A program made the translations under genes and the position numbers. Of a DNA stretch of 64,000 bases, positions 44,119 to 52,787 are shown in pieces. Source of the DNA: Priestia aryabhattai B8W22 (lineage in GTDB: Bacteria > Bacillota > Bacilli > Bacillales > Bacillaceae_H); NCBI RefSeq assembly GCF_000956595.1, contig NZ_JYOO01000019.1, forward strand, positions 35,676 to 99,675. The letters run 5' to 3'. The notes under the pieces are model-generated. The model saw nothing but the letters and a program-made list of their open reading frames with translations, did no database searches and was not told the DNA's origin. How positions within the stretch are numbered: position 1 is the stretch's first letter; the number at the start of each line of letters is the position of its first letter.

Positions 44119-46677
44119 ATGAAACACGAAGACAAAAAACATCATCACCATACCGGAAGCTGCTGCAGCGGCCCTTCTTCATCAGAAATTGAGAATAGCT
44201 CCTGCTGCTCCTCTTCTTCAGAAGCCGCATCTACTGAAGAACCTTCTTCCTGTAGTACAAAGAGTCACGCACACAGTCACAGCTGCTGTTCAGATACGAT
44301 TGCGTTAACGACTGATAAAAGCCAGCATTCTTGCTGCGGCGATCACGATATAGCAACCGGCAGTAATATAGAAGAAACGGCTGAATACCGCGTGTATGGA
44401 ATGGATTGCCCTTCTTGCGCTGCTACGATTGAAAAAAGTTTAAAAACATTAAACGATATTCAACACGTAGCAATCAATTACAATACAGGAAAGCTTCAAG
44501 TGGCGGCGGCAAGTGAATCAGCTCTGTCACTCATTCCAAACTCAGTAGAAAGACTGGGCTTTAGTATTGAGCCTATTCAATCAAATAAGAAAATGAAAAC
44601 GTATTTGATTGAAGGAATGGACTGCGCGGCTTGTGCGAACACGATTGTGAATCATTTAAAAACGGTTCCTGCTGTCAAAGACGTACGCGTTAACTTTTCA
44701 ACGGGAAAAGCACAAATTGAGCATGATGATGAAGCTGATGACATTATTAAAGAAGTATCTAAAGCTGGCTACACCGCCACTTTAGTGACCAGCAGCAGGC
44801 AGCCTGCTGAATCTCGGCATCATAAAGGCAAAAATGGTCCGATTATTTTTTCAGGTATTCTCATCGCACTAGGTTTTATCGGTTCTCATACAGGAATTGC
44901 TTCTTATATGACAATTGTACTGTACGCTATTGCCATGATTGTTAGCGGATATAAGCCGGCTAAAAGTGCTTATTACGGAATCAAAAGCCGTTCTTTAGAC
45001 ATGAATGTTTTAATGACCGTTGCGGCACTTGGAGCAGCTGTTATTGGTGAATGGCTTGAAGGCGCTACGGTCGTTTGGCTATTTGCTTTAGGTGTAGCTC
45101 TGCAAACAAGGTCAATTGAACAAACAAGAAACTCGATACGAGGTTTGATGGATCTAGCCCCTTCTGAAGCATGGGTAAAGGAAAACGGCCAGCTGATTAA
45201 AAAAGCAGCGGAAGATATTTCAATTGGCAGCACGATTGTTGTAAAGCCAGGAGACCGAGTTCCGCTCGATGGTGAAATTATAAACGGCGAATCCAGTATC
45301 AACCAAGCTCCTATTACAGGTGAATCTATTCCCGTTGATAAAGTAATTGGCGATGCTGTCTATGCCGGCACGATTAACGAAAGCGGATCTTTAGAAATTA
45401 AAGTAACAAAGCTAGTCGAAGATACGACAATTTCTAAAATCATTCATTTAGTGGAAGAAGCGCAGGAGAAAAAAGCGCCGACTCAAGCATTTGTTGATAA
45501 ATTTGCAACCATTTACACACCTATTGTCTTTATTTTAGCTTTATTCATTATGGTCATCCCTCCCCTGTTTGATGGTGCATGGAGCGAGTGGTTTTACAAG
45601 GGGCTTGAATTATTAGTTGTGGCTTGCCCATGTGCCCTAGTCATTTCTACTCCCGTCGCCATTGTATCTGCGATTGGAAACGCGGCGAAAAATGGCGTAC
45701 TTATTAAAGGCGGGACGTTTTTAGAAAAAGCAGGTGCAATCAATGCGATTGCTTTTGATAAAACAGGAACGCTGACTGAAGGAAAACCAGCCGTTTCAGA
45801 AGTTGTTTCCCTTGGTGCTGAAGAAAATCAGCTTTTAGCGGTAACCAAAACGCTTGAAGACTATTCGAATCATCCCATCGCCCGGGCTATCGTGGATTAT
45901 GCAGCGGAGAAAAAAGTCGTTTCTTTACAAGGATCAAATTTTAAAATTCTTACAGGAAAAGGCGTGCAAGCAACAATTAAAGACACGGTCTATTACGCCG
46001 GTAATGCAAAATTATTCTCAGATTTAGGAACGCCTCTATCCCACTGCTGGTCTCATATTGAAAAGCTTCAAAACGAAGGTAAAACGATTATTATGGTCGG
46101 AACAGCTAAAAGTGTTCTAGGCATTATTAGCGTAGCTGATACCATCCGACATACAACCGTATCTGCTTTAGAAAGCCTCAAGCAAAACGGAATGCAGCAA
46201 ATTGTGATGTTAACCGGTGATAACGAAGGAACAGCTAAAATGATTGCTTCTCAGTCTCGAGTAGACCGCTATTTCGCCGATTTGTTGCCTGAAGACAAAG
46301 TAAAGGCCATACAGCAGCTTCAGCATGAAGGGTATCAAACGGCTATGGTTGGAGATGGAATTAATGATGCCCCTGCCCTTGCTACTGCTGATCTTGGCAT
46401 TGCAATGGGTGGTGCTGGTACTGATACAGCCATGGAAACAGCTGATATTGTCCTGATGGCAGACAACTTAGAAAAGCTTCCTCATACAATGAAGCTAAGC
46501 CGCAAAGCGTTAGCTGTTATCAAACAAAACATTTGGTTTTCTATTATTGTTAAAGTCATTGCCTTAGCCTTTATCTTCCCAGGTTGGCTTACTTTGTGGA
46601 TTGCCGTCTTAAGCGATACAGGAGCAGCGCTACTTGTTATTTTAAACAGCCTTCGCTTACTCAAAATGAAAAAATAA
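44119..46677 (+). CDS. cadA: Cd/Zn-exporting P1B-type ATPase CadA
   Basis: This 852-residue cation-exporting ATPase sits in the membrane. The first 80 residues are a Cys- and His-rich tail (HHHH, CC pairs). Two heavy-metal-associated domains follow, with CPSC at 97-100 and GMDCAAC near residue 173. The core has TGES, the membrane CPC motif in VVACPCALVIST, the phosphorylation site DKTGTLTEG, and GDGINDAPALA. These mark a Zn/Cd/Pb exporter. It lies 31 bp after cadC. The tail and two HMAs are longer than the usual single-HMA CadA. Confidence 0.94.
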   Translation: MKHEDKKHHHHTGSCCSGPSSSEIENSSCCSSSSEAASTEEPSSCSTKSHAHSHSCCSDTIALTTDKSQHSCCGDHDIATGSNIEETAEYRVYGMDCPSCAATIEKSLKTLNDIQHVAINYNTGKLQVAAASESALSLIPNSVERLGFSIEPIQSNKKMKTYLIEGMDCAACANTIVNHLKTVPAVKDVRVNFSTGKAQIEHDDEADDIIKEVSKAGYTATLVTSSRQPAESRHHKGKNGPIIFSGILIALGFIGSHTGIASYMTIVLYAIAMIVSGYKPAKSAYYGIKSRSLDMNVLMTVAALGAAVIGEWLEGATVVWLFALGVALQTRSIEQTRNSIRGLMDLAPSEAWVKENGQLIKKAAEDISIGSTIVVKPGDRVPLDGEIINGESSINQAPITGESIPVDKVIGDAVYAGTINESGSLEIKVTKLVEDTTISKIIHLVEEAQEKKAPTQAFVDKFATIYTPIVFILALFIMVIPPLFDGAWSEWFYKGLELLVVACPCALVISTPVAIVSAIGNAAKNGVLIKGGTFLEKAGAINAIAFDKTGTLTEGKPAVSEVVSLGAEENQLLAVTKTLEDYSNHPIARAIVDYAAEKKVVSLQGSNFKILTGKGVQATIKDTVYYAGNAKLFSDLGTPLSHCWSHIEKLQNEGKTIIMVGTAKSVLGIISVADTIRHTTVSALESLKQNGMQQIVMLTGDNEGTAKMIASQSRVDRYFADLLPEDKVKAIQQLQHEGYQTAMVGDGINDAPALATADLGIAMGGAGTDTAMETADIVLMADNLEKLPHTMKLSRKALAVIKQNIWFSIIVKVIALAFIFPGWLTLWIAVLSDTGAALLVILNSLRLLKMKK

Positions 46678-46689
46678 ATGGAATCCATA

Positions 46690-46721
46690 AGCTTTCCAAC
46701 AGGCGTTGGAAAGTTTATTTT
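46690..46721 (+). terminator. Hairpin after cadA
   Basis: CTTTCCAAC and GTTGGAAAG form a perfect stem around AGGC, then T-rich sequence. It may be a weak terminator, since the next gene is close and on the same strand. Confidence 0.6.
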
Positions 46722-46735
46722 CTAGGAGGGTTTAC

Positions 46736-47357
46736 GTGAATAACCGCTGGAATCAATTTATTTATAAATGCTGGGCCCCTTTTTATGATGTCTTTTTTAA
46801 TAACGGGATGTTTTATCGAGCCAGAAAAAAAGTCTTTCAAGACGTCCACTTTTCGTCTGAACAGCGCATTTTATTTGTAGGTGTTGGAACGGGTGCCGAT
46901 TTAGCTTTTATTCCTCCTCAAGTAAATGTAACAGCCATCGACTATTCCAGTGAAATGCTTCAAAAAAGCAAAAGATAAATACAAAAACCCGTCTATAACT
47001 TTCCACCAAATGGACGCTCAGCAGCTAACATTCGACTCTTTTTCGTTTGATGTTGTTGTAGCAAGCTTAATTCTTAGCGTAGTGCCTGATGCAAAGCAAG
47101 CTTTAAAAGAAATGACAAGAGTAGTAAAGCCTAAGGGAACTATCCTGATTTTTGATAAATTTGAAACCAAAAAGAAATCAGCGGCTTTTCCTAAAAAGAT
47201 ATTCCGCCCTGTCGTAAAATTACTAGGAACGGATATTGGCCTCTCTTTTGAACCTATGTTTGAAGCAAGCCGGAATCAGCTTATCTTGAAGGAAAATTCA
47301 AGCGTCATGTTGAAAGGTATGTACCGGAAAATTATTTTGCAGAAAGTTGATGAATGA
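46736..47357 (+). pseudogene. Class I SAM-dependent methyltransferase, frameshifted
   Basis: Read across the break, this is a methyltransferase of about 206 residues. The N-terminal part from GTG 46736 (after GGAGGG) has WNQFIYKCWAPFYDVFF and the SAM loop ILFVGVGTGADL with IDYSSEMLQK. The second frame continues AKDKYKNPSITFHQMDAQQL, VVASLILSVVPDAKQAL and GTILIFDKFE. The break is in a run of six A (46962-46967); five would restore the frame. The substrate is unknown. It lies directly behind cadA. Confidence 0.82.
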
Positions 47358-47439
47358 CTTTGAAAAGGAATGATGTCTTTTTAACGTGATAAATGTACAT
47401 ATCACTCTATCTTTAATTGAAGAAAGGATGAACATTTTG

Positions 47440-47946
47440 ATGATAAAATCAAAGGTCATACCAGTTGTCCTTGCAGCAGGCATGGTGTCCGGCTGCGGAA
47501 ACGAAAGTAAAGAAAGTTCAAGTAGCAAACAGACAGAAACAACACAACATGAAGAACATCAGCAACATACATTAGGGGATAAACGAGAAGAAACAAAAAA
47601 TAGTGAAACTCTCCCTTCCTTTCTGAGTGACAAGCCCGAAGATATGCAGCTTATTTATGCAGCCGCTGCTAAACATCAAACCTTACTTGAAAACATTCCT
47701 TGCTACTGCGGATGTGGAGAAGAAGCTAATCATCAAAACAACTATGACTGTTTTATCTTTGAAAATAAAGAAAACGGCGCAGTGACGTGGGATGATCACG
47801 GAACAAAATGCGGTGTCTGTTTAGAAATAGCGGCTCAAGCTGTAGTAGACTACAGCAAAGGCAAAAGCATTGAAGACATTCGTCAAGAAATTGATAATAA
47901 ATATAAGGAAGGCTATGCCACGCCTACTCCTACGCCCGAAGTATGA
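47440..47946 (+). CDS. PCYCGC-motif lipoprotein
   Basis: This lipoprotein of about 168 residues has a short signal and lipobox (GMVSGC), a Ser/Gln/His-rich linker (HEEHQQH), then a compact domain with the defining motif NIPCYCGCGEEANH, a downstream Cys in YDCFIF, and KCGVCLEIA. The cysteine pattern suggests metal or redox binding outside the membrane. The start is uncertain: TTG at 47437 or ATG at 47440 after GAAAGG. It lies behind cadCA and the methyltransferase, which suggests a role in metal handling. Confidence 0.78.
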   Translation: MIKSKVIPVVLAAGMVSGCGNESKESSSSKQTETTQHEEHQQHTLGDKREETKNSETLPSFLSDKPEDMQLIYAAAAKHQTLLENIPCYCGCGEEANHQNNYDCFIFENKENGAVTWDDHGTKCGVCLEIAAQAVVDYSKGKSIEDIRQEIDNKYKEGYATPTPTPEV

Positions 47947-47966
47947 TGCTTCAGTATAAAACTCAG

Positions 47967-48004
47967 CAAAAGACTTTGATTTCTTTATTCAAAGTCTTTT
48001 TTTG
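47967..48004 (+). terminator. Terminator after the PCYCGC gene
   Basis: AAAGACTTTGA and TTCAAAGTCTTTTTTT pair around a loop, ending the cad cluster. Confidence 0.85.
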
Positions 48005-48164
48005 TCACTTTATTATTGGTTGATAAAATCTCCTTTGACCTCACCTTTTTAAGTCCTTGTAAAAGGCCATCATGTAAAAATAACACATTTGGACGTTTAT
48101 TTACTGAATCCTCAGGGAAAATGCTTTCTAACACCCAAATATAACCATGAGAGGAGAAAAAACT

Positions 48165-48482
48165 ATGAGTAATTCTGTAGAAACAAATCATTCAGCAAAA
48201 GTTGAAGGAGCAATTAATTCTATGAGCGAGGAGAAAAAAGAGGATATTCTTTCTAGCTTCGAAGGATTTAAAAATTATCTAGGGGACAAGGTCTCAAAAG
48301 GTGAAAAGTTAGGAATGAATGAGGAACAGCTGGCTAAAACAGCTCAGAAAGTAGCTGATTACCTCGCTAAGCATGAAGAGCCGCGCAATCGAGAGGAAAA
48401 CCTGCTTCACGAACTGTGGAAGGTTGGAGACAAAGAACAGCAGCATCACCTTGCCCACATGCTTGTAAGATTAGTTCAATAA
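48165..48482 (+). CDS. DUF3243 family protein (YmfJ-like)
   Basis: This 105-residue protein is confined to Bacillaceae. The family pattern is visible as ILSSFEGFKNYLGDKVSKGE, LAKTAQKVADYLAKHEEP, and the end LLHELWKVGDKEQQHHLAHM. It is soluble and helical, with no known function. I chose the ATG at 48165 after GAGGAG; an in-frame ATG upstream at 48147 lies before that site. It is monocistronic with a strong terminator. Confidence 0.82.
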   Translation: MSNSVETNHSAKVEGAINSMSEEKKEDILSSFEGFKNYLGDKVSKGEKLGMNEEQLAKTAQKVADYLAKHEEPRNREENLLHELWKVGDKEQQHHLAHMLVRLVQ

Positions 48483-48483
48483 T

Positions 48484-48519
48484 AAAAAAAGATGACACGC
48501 TGCCGTGTCATCTTTTTTA
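48484..48519. terminator. Bidirectional terminator
   Basis: AAAAAGATGACACG and CGTGTCATCTTTTTT form a perfect stem between convergent genes. Confidence 0.88.
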
Positions 48520-48529
48520 TTTACAAATA

Positions 48530-49375
48530 TTAAACAGCGGGAATGATAATTTGCTGACCAATTTGCAGGTTTGTAGGATCTACACTGGGGTTTGCATCCT
48601 GCAGCTGCTGAACAGTAATATTATACTTCTTTGCAATGCTATAGAACGTATCTCCTGCTTGTACAGTATACGTAGTAACAGGAAGAACAATTTGCTGACC
48701 AATTTGCAGTTTTGTAGGATCTACGCCGGGATTTGCATCCTGCAGCTGCTGGACGGTGATATTATACTTCTTTGCAATGCTATAAAACGTATCTCCAGAT
48801 TGAATGGTATAGAATGTAACTTCATTAGAAGGTAATTTTAAATATGCAGCAATTCCACGCGCGTGTGCTTCTCCCACTTCACGAAGAAACGTTGCGTTTT
48901 TTAATTTTTCAGCGTCGGCTGTCGTATCGATAAACAAGTTTTCTGTTAAAACAGCTGGCATATTTGTTTCACGCAGTACAGCGTAATTAGCCGTTTTTAA
49001 ACCGCGATCTACAATCGTTCCAAATTTGCGCATGGTTGGTAAAATCTCCGTATGCAGCTCTTTTTGTAAAAGAGAAGATTGACTTCCCTCTTGTGATGGA
49101 TACCGATACGTTTCAAATCCAGTACCTCCACCGGCATTAATGTGCATGGAAACAAATATATCCGCTCCCCACGCATTAGCCCGGTTCGCTCGATCTGATA
49201 ATGAAACGAACACATCGGTTGAACGAGTTACTTGAACATCTACTAAATAGTTATGCTCTAAATACGCCCGCGCGTGTAGTACAAGCTGCAGCGTAATATC
49301 TTTTTCACGCAAATTATTTCCTAAAGCGCCTGAATCTGTACCGCCGTGCCCTGCATCTAGCCATACTTTTTTCAT
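48530..49375 (-). CDS. N-acetylmuramoyl-L-alanine amidase with two LysM domains
   Basis: The N-terminal Amidase_3 domain (about residues 1-175) has the zinc residues H10 and E24 (DAGHGGTDSG, REKD), His in VSMHINAGGG and the catalytic Glu in TENLFID. It cleaves the bond between muramic acid and the stem peptide. Two almost identical LysM domains follow (FYTIQSGDTFYSIAKKYNIT, then YTVQAGDTFYSIAKKYNIT). There is no signal peptide, as in CwlC/CwlV mother-cell amidases. AAAGGAAAGG precedes the ATG at 49375. A role in mother-cell lysis is likely. Confidence 0.9.
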   Translation of the reverse strand: MKKVWLDAGHGGTDSGALGNNLREKDITLQLVLHARAYLEHNYLVDVQVTRSTDVFVSLSDRANRANAWGADIFVSMHINAGGGTGFETYRYPSQEGSQSSLLQKELHTEILPTMRKFGTIVDRGLKTANYAVLRETNMPAVLTENLFIDTTADAEKLKNATFLREVGEAHARGIAAYLKLPSNEVTFYTIQSGDTFYSIAKKYNITVQQLQDANPGVDPTKLQIGQQIVLPVTTYTVQAGDTFYSIAKKYNITVQQLQDANPSVDPTNLQIGQQIIIPAV

Positions 49376-49728
49376 GTGAACCTTTCCTTTCAAACATAAT
49401 ATGAAAGAACTTAGGATTAACACCGGCTTTGTCCGATGTTTTATCTCTCATTCTATATATATATGTAAGTGGACAAGAAGGGTTCGTCCCTTTAAAGATT
49501 GGAGAACAATCACTCAACAAACTGGATTTTACTTGTTTCTCTTTGCTGTTTTTAAAGTACAAAAGAAAGATGAAAGCTATGGTCACCATAACAATAAAAA
49601 AATCCGAACGAGTTGGATTCTCCATCAAGAATCTACATTCATCGTTCGGATTTCCCTTCAACTAAACTACTTTTGTCCACGCCTCTTAATAATAAAGATA
49701 AAAAGCTGGTTCACCATGGTATCCCCTT
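49376..49728. other. Intergenic region holding copy C of the repeat family
   Basis: This gap lies between the amidase and the LysE gene. Its right part is the element at 49600-49690. The remainder is AT-rich with no gene that I can support. Confidence 0.5.
49600..49690 (-). repeat. Intergenic 3'-end element, copy C (short form)
   Basis: On the minus strand AAGAGGCGTGGACAAAAGTAG is followed by a spacer and a long hairpin (AATCCGAACGA and its partner, 49600-49653) with T7. It lies about 40 bp after the LysE stop, a little further than the other copies. Confidence 0.7.
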
Positions 49729-50352
49729 CTATTTCTCGCTAAAAGCAATTTTTAGCCCAATAAGCGTAAAAATAGAACCTTGCACGAAATTAAGCCGCTT
49801 AGACAGCGCCGGAGATTTTCGCAAAAACTCCCCTACTTTCCCTGCAAATAGACTAATTAACGTAAAAATAATCAGCGCTTGAACTAAAAATACAGCTCCA
49901 TAACCAAGCATTTGCTGTGCTGCGTGTCCGGCTGAATGGTTTACAAACTGAGGTAAAAGAGCAAGAAAAAAAAGCGAAACTTTTGGGTTTAGCAGATTCA
50001 TAATCACTCCTTTTTTATATAGCATCTTATACTCAACAGCTTCTTTATTTTCAACAGCAAGAGCGGAATCTTTCGCTGTGAACGTCTTATAAGCGAGATA
50101 TAATAAATAAGCTGCCCCAGCGTATTTCACGATAGCAAACGCTAAAGCCGATTGATAAATAATAGCCGACAGACCCAACGTTGCCGCTGCTATATGACCA
50201 AGCAAGCCCGTGCAAAGCCCTAATGAAGTAGAAATTCCTGCATATTTACCGTTTGATATACTTTGTGCTAAAACAAATAAGTTATCAGGACCAGGCATAA
50301 CCGTAAGCAAAGCGGCTACACCTAAAAAAGAAGTGATTGATACGATATCCAT
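49729..50352 (-). CDS. LysE/RhtB-family exporter
   Basis: This 207-residue membrane protein has six helices and the family signature TVMPGPDNLFVLAQSISNGK in the first loop, followed by a GISTSLGLCTGLLGH helix, NLLNPKVSLFFLALLPQFV and a late VQALIIFTLIS helix. LysE/RhtB proteins export amino acids such as lysine, threonine or homoserine. The substrate cannot be read. AGGGGGAG precedes the ATG. Its 3' end is near repeat copy C. Confidence 0.88.
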   Translation of the reverse strand: MDIVSITSFLGVAALLTVMPGPDNLFVLAQSISNGKYAGISTSLGLCTGLLGHIAAATLGLSAIIYQSALAFAIVKYAGAAYLLYLAYKTFTAKDSALAVENKEAVEYKMLYKKGVIMNLLNPKVSLFFLALLPQFVNHSAGHAAQQMLGYGAVFLVQALIIFTLISLFAGKVGEFLRKSPALSKRLNFVQGSIFTLIGLKIAFSEK

Positions 50353-50436
50353 AAGTCGTTCTCCCCCTGCATGATTTTGCCCACCATTATAGCATTTTTT
50401 ACTATTTAGTATTCAAAAAATTAAAATTTATCCACA

Positions 50437-50760
50437 AAAGAAGAGGATGACACATAACTAAATCAATCTAATATAAGCTGGACTGCTTGTTACACCGCTG
50501 TTGATTTCCGTGCAAGGCTTCGCTTTCCGCGGGCGGCCAATGAGCCTCCTCGTCGCTTGCGCTTCTGCGGGGTCTCACCTATTCCGCTTTTCCCGCAGGA
50601 GTCTTCACCTTGCCCTCCAATTAACTGCTAGAACCAACTATACACATAAAATCTATATTCAACATAACAACAAAAAAACACGAACTACCAATCAAAAAAT
50701 AATTAATAGTTCGCATTTGACTTCAACTGAAATACTTTTGTCCCAGCCTCATTTTTACTA
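50437..50760 (-). repeat. Intergenic element, copy D (long form with GC-rich core)
   Basis: On the minus strand, starting 3' of the permease stop, AATGAGGCTGGGACAAAAGT is followed by a spacer and a hairpin (50679-50714) with T-run. The GC-rich core (about 50495-50630) follows, with CTGCGGG/CCCGCAG pairing and GCGGGCGGCC, and the far end is AGAAGAGGATGACAC. The core is over 90 percent the same as copy E by eye. A reading frame through the core is an artefact of the repeat. Confidence 0.85.
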
Positions 50761-50761
50761 C

Positions 50762-52405
50762 TTATTTAATTTGTTTTTCTATAACTTGCTCTTTAGCTGA
50801 GGCAGTCTGTGCTTCCACTGCTTTCATTTCATTATTAACATCGATTGCTTCTTTTAAATACTCCGTTTTGTATCCACTTTTAAGTGCCCAAGCATAAAAG
50901 AAAAGTGCCACAATTGCAATAAGACCCATATCCCAGCCGTATTTAATAATATTGAGTCCACCGAATTTTTCACTTCCTATCCAGGAGATTGTCATCATAC
51001 ATAATAAGTAGACAATCATCCAAACGCCGGCTCGGAAGTTTTGACCAAAGCCTTTCCATTTTGATTTTGCTTGGTAGTAAAAATAAATTGGCAGTCCTAT
51101 TAAAATAATAAATAATACCTGTCCAGTTAACGGCCATCTTGCCCAGTAAAGAGTAAGTGAAGCAAAAATGAAGCCAAGAGGCGCTATTACGTTTAACCCT
51201 TTTATACGTAAAGGTCTATAAAGCTCGGTCCCCGTTTTTCTTAACGTCATAGCCGTGATAGGACCGGTAAGATAGGAAATTAACGTAGCTACAGAAATAA
51301 TTTCGGCTAAGATTCCCCAGCCTCTAAATAAAAATAAAAAGATGAATGAGACAAATAGATTAAAAAACATGGCTTGACGAGGAACGCCGTAAAGCGGATG
51401 AACTCGTCCCAGTATATTCGGCAAATATTTATTTTTTTCCATACCATAAATCATGCGTGACGTGGTAGCTGTATACGTAATCCCCGTTCCTGATGGCGAT
51501 ACAAAAGCATCGGCATATAAAACAATAACAAGCCAGTTAATATTTAACGCAATCGCTAAATCAGCAAACGGCGAATTAAAGTTAAGATGACTCCATCCTT
51601 TTACGATTTCTGAAGGATTTACCGCTCCGATAAACGCAATTTGAAGCAATACATAGATCACGGTTGCAATTAAAATGGAGCCTACTACCGCAATCGGAAT
51701 AGAGCGACCCGGATTTTTCGCTTCTCCCGCCATGTTAATAGGGCTTTGAAAACCGTTAAAAGCAAACACAATCCCAGACGTAGCAACAGCTGTCAAAACG
51801 CTTGCCCATCCATTTGGAGCAACGCCTCCTGCAGAGGAAAAGTTTCCTCCGTGAAACCCTGCGAATAAAAGAGCACCAATTGTAAGCCCTGGAATCACAA
51901 TTTTAAAAACGGTAATAAGTGAATTAGCTTTCGAAAATAAGCCTACGGTCCAATAATTTAAAAGAAAATAAATAATTAATAGTCCTGTTGCAATAGCCAA
52001 GCCTTTTCCAGTAAGAATCCCGTTTTCTACTAAACTGCCTGTCCATTTCGCCCACTCCCACGGCCATGAACTCATATACTGAACAGAGGCAACGGCTTCA
52101 ACAGGAATAACCGATACGATGGCAATCCAGTTTGCCCAAGCCGCAATAAAGCCAAGAAATGAGCCGTGCGAGTATTGCGTATACTTAACCATACCGCCTG
52201 CTTCTGGAAACATCGATCCTAGTTCACTGTAAGAAAGAGCTATAAATAAAATAACAACCATTCCAATAATCCAAGAAGCAATTGCTGCAGGGCCTGCAAT
52301 TTGAGCAGCTCTCCATGCCCCAAACAGCCATCCTGATCCAATAATAGATCCAAGGCCGACCATCATGAGAGAAAACGTTCCCATTTTTCTATGTAAGTTA
52401 TTCAT
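50762..52405 (-). CDS. APC-family amino acid permease (YveA-like)
   Basis: This 547-residue transporter has about 12-14 helices. The start is typical of APC proteins (MGTFSLMMVGLGSIIGSGWLF), with the unwound first helix GSIIGSG, a glycine-rich GGMVKYTQYSHGSFLG region and IAFIGAVNP. It resembles Bacillus YveA (aspartate-proton symporter) through YSHG and RPLRIKGLNVIAPLGFIFA. AAAGGTG precedes the ATG. It is a close paralogue of the truncated gene at the window start. Possible regulation by CcpA and an activator is described for its upstream region. Confidence 0.88.
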   Translation of the reverse strand: MNNLHRKMGTFSLMMVGLGSIIGSGWLFGAWRAAQIAGPAAIASWIIGMVVILFIALSYSELGSMFPEAGGMVKYTQYSHGSFLGFIAAWANWIAIVSVIPVEAVASVQYMSSWPWEWAKWTGSLVENGILTGKGLAIATGLLIIYFLLNYWTVGLFSKANSLITVFKIVIPGLTIGALLFAGFHGGNFSSAGGVAPNGWASVLTAVATSGIVFAFNGFQSPINMAGEAKNPGRSIPIAVVGSILIATVIYVLLQIAFIGAVNPSEIVKGWSHLNFNSPFADLAIALNINWLVIVLYADAFVSPSGTGITYTATTSRMIYGMEKNKYLPNILGRVHPLYGVPRQAMFFNLFVSFIFLFLFRGWGILAEIISVATLISYLTGPITAMTLRKTGTELYRPLRIKGLNVIAPLGFIFASLTLYWARWPLTGQVLFIILIGLPIYFYYQAKSKWKGFGQNFRAGVWMIVYLLCMMTISWIGSEKFGGLNIIKYGWDMGLIAIVALFFYAWALKSGYKTEYLKEAIDVNNEMKAVEAQTASAKEQVIEKQIK

Positions 52406-52787
52406 GTATCTAACACCTTTCTTCTATATATTCTGAGAAGTGCGTTATTAAGCGCTTTCATTAAATTTAAAAAATAAAATTCATTTTGAACTCTAAAAAT
52501 GCTGCTTAAAAGGACTAACCAAAAGCTTTTACATTCATTCACGCGTCCCCCTTCTTCATTTATTATTTGTTATTATATCATCCTCAAGTTAAAAAGTACG
52601 CGTTTTGAATAAAAAATATTTTTATTTTTAGAATTTTGTGCTTTTTACCAATTAAAAGTACGCGTTATGAACACTAACATTCATAAAAGCAGCCTTTCCA
52701 TTAAAGTGGTATACAAACGATTTTGCTGCAATAACCAGAAAAAAAGCAAGATAAAATGAATCGCTCATTTTACCTTGCTTTTTTAAA
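52406..52787. promoter_or_regulatory. Permease upstream region: cre-like site, promoter and paired repeats
   Basis: On the minus strand TGAAAGCGCTTAAT (52447-52460) is a near-cre site in the leader. A TATAAT lies at 52573-52578. Two 18-bp direct repeats, AAAAGTACGCGTTTTGAA (52592-52609) and AAAAGTACGCGTTATGAA (52654-52671), are 62 bp apart; the nearer one overlaps where a -35 would be, and no good -35 exists. This layout suggests an activator-dependent promoter. Confidence 0.5.
52739..52785 (-). terminator. Terminator of the thioredoxin-like gene
   Basis: AAAGCAAG.TAAAATGA and TCATTTTA..CTTGCTTTTTT pair, just after the stop codon. Confidence 0.85.

Noticed and set aside
50501..50800. Reading frame through the GC-rich repeat core (also at 57877-58062)
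   Set aside because: Both frames start MISVQGFAFRGRP because the DNA is the same repeat. There is no ribosome site, and they lie in an intergenic element.
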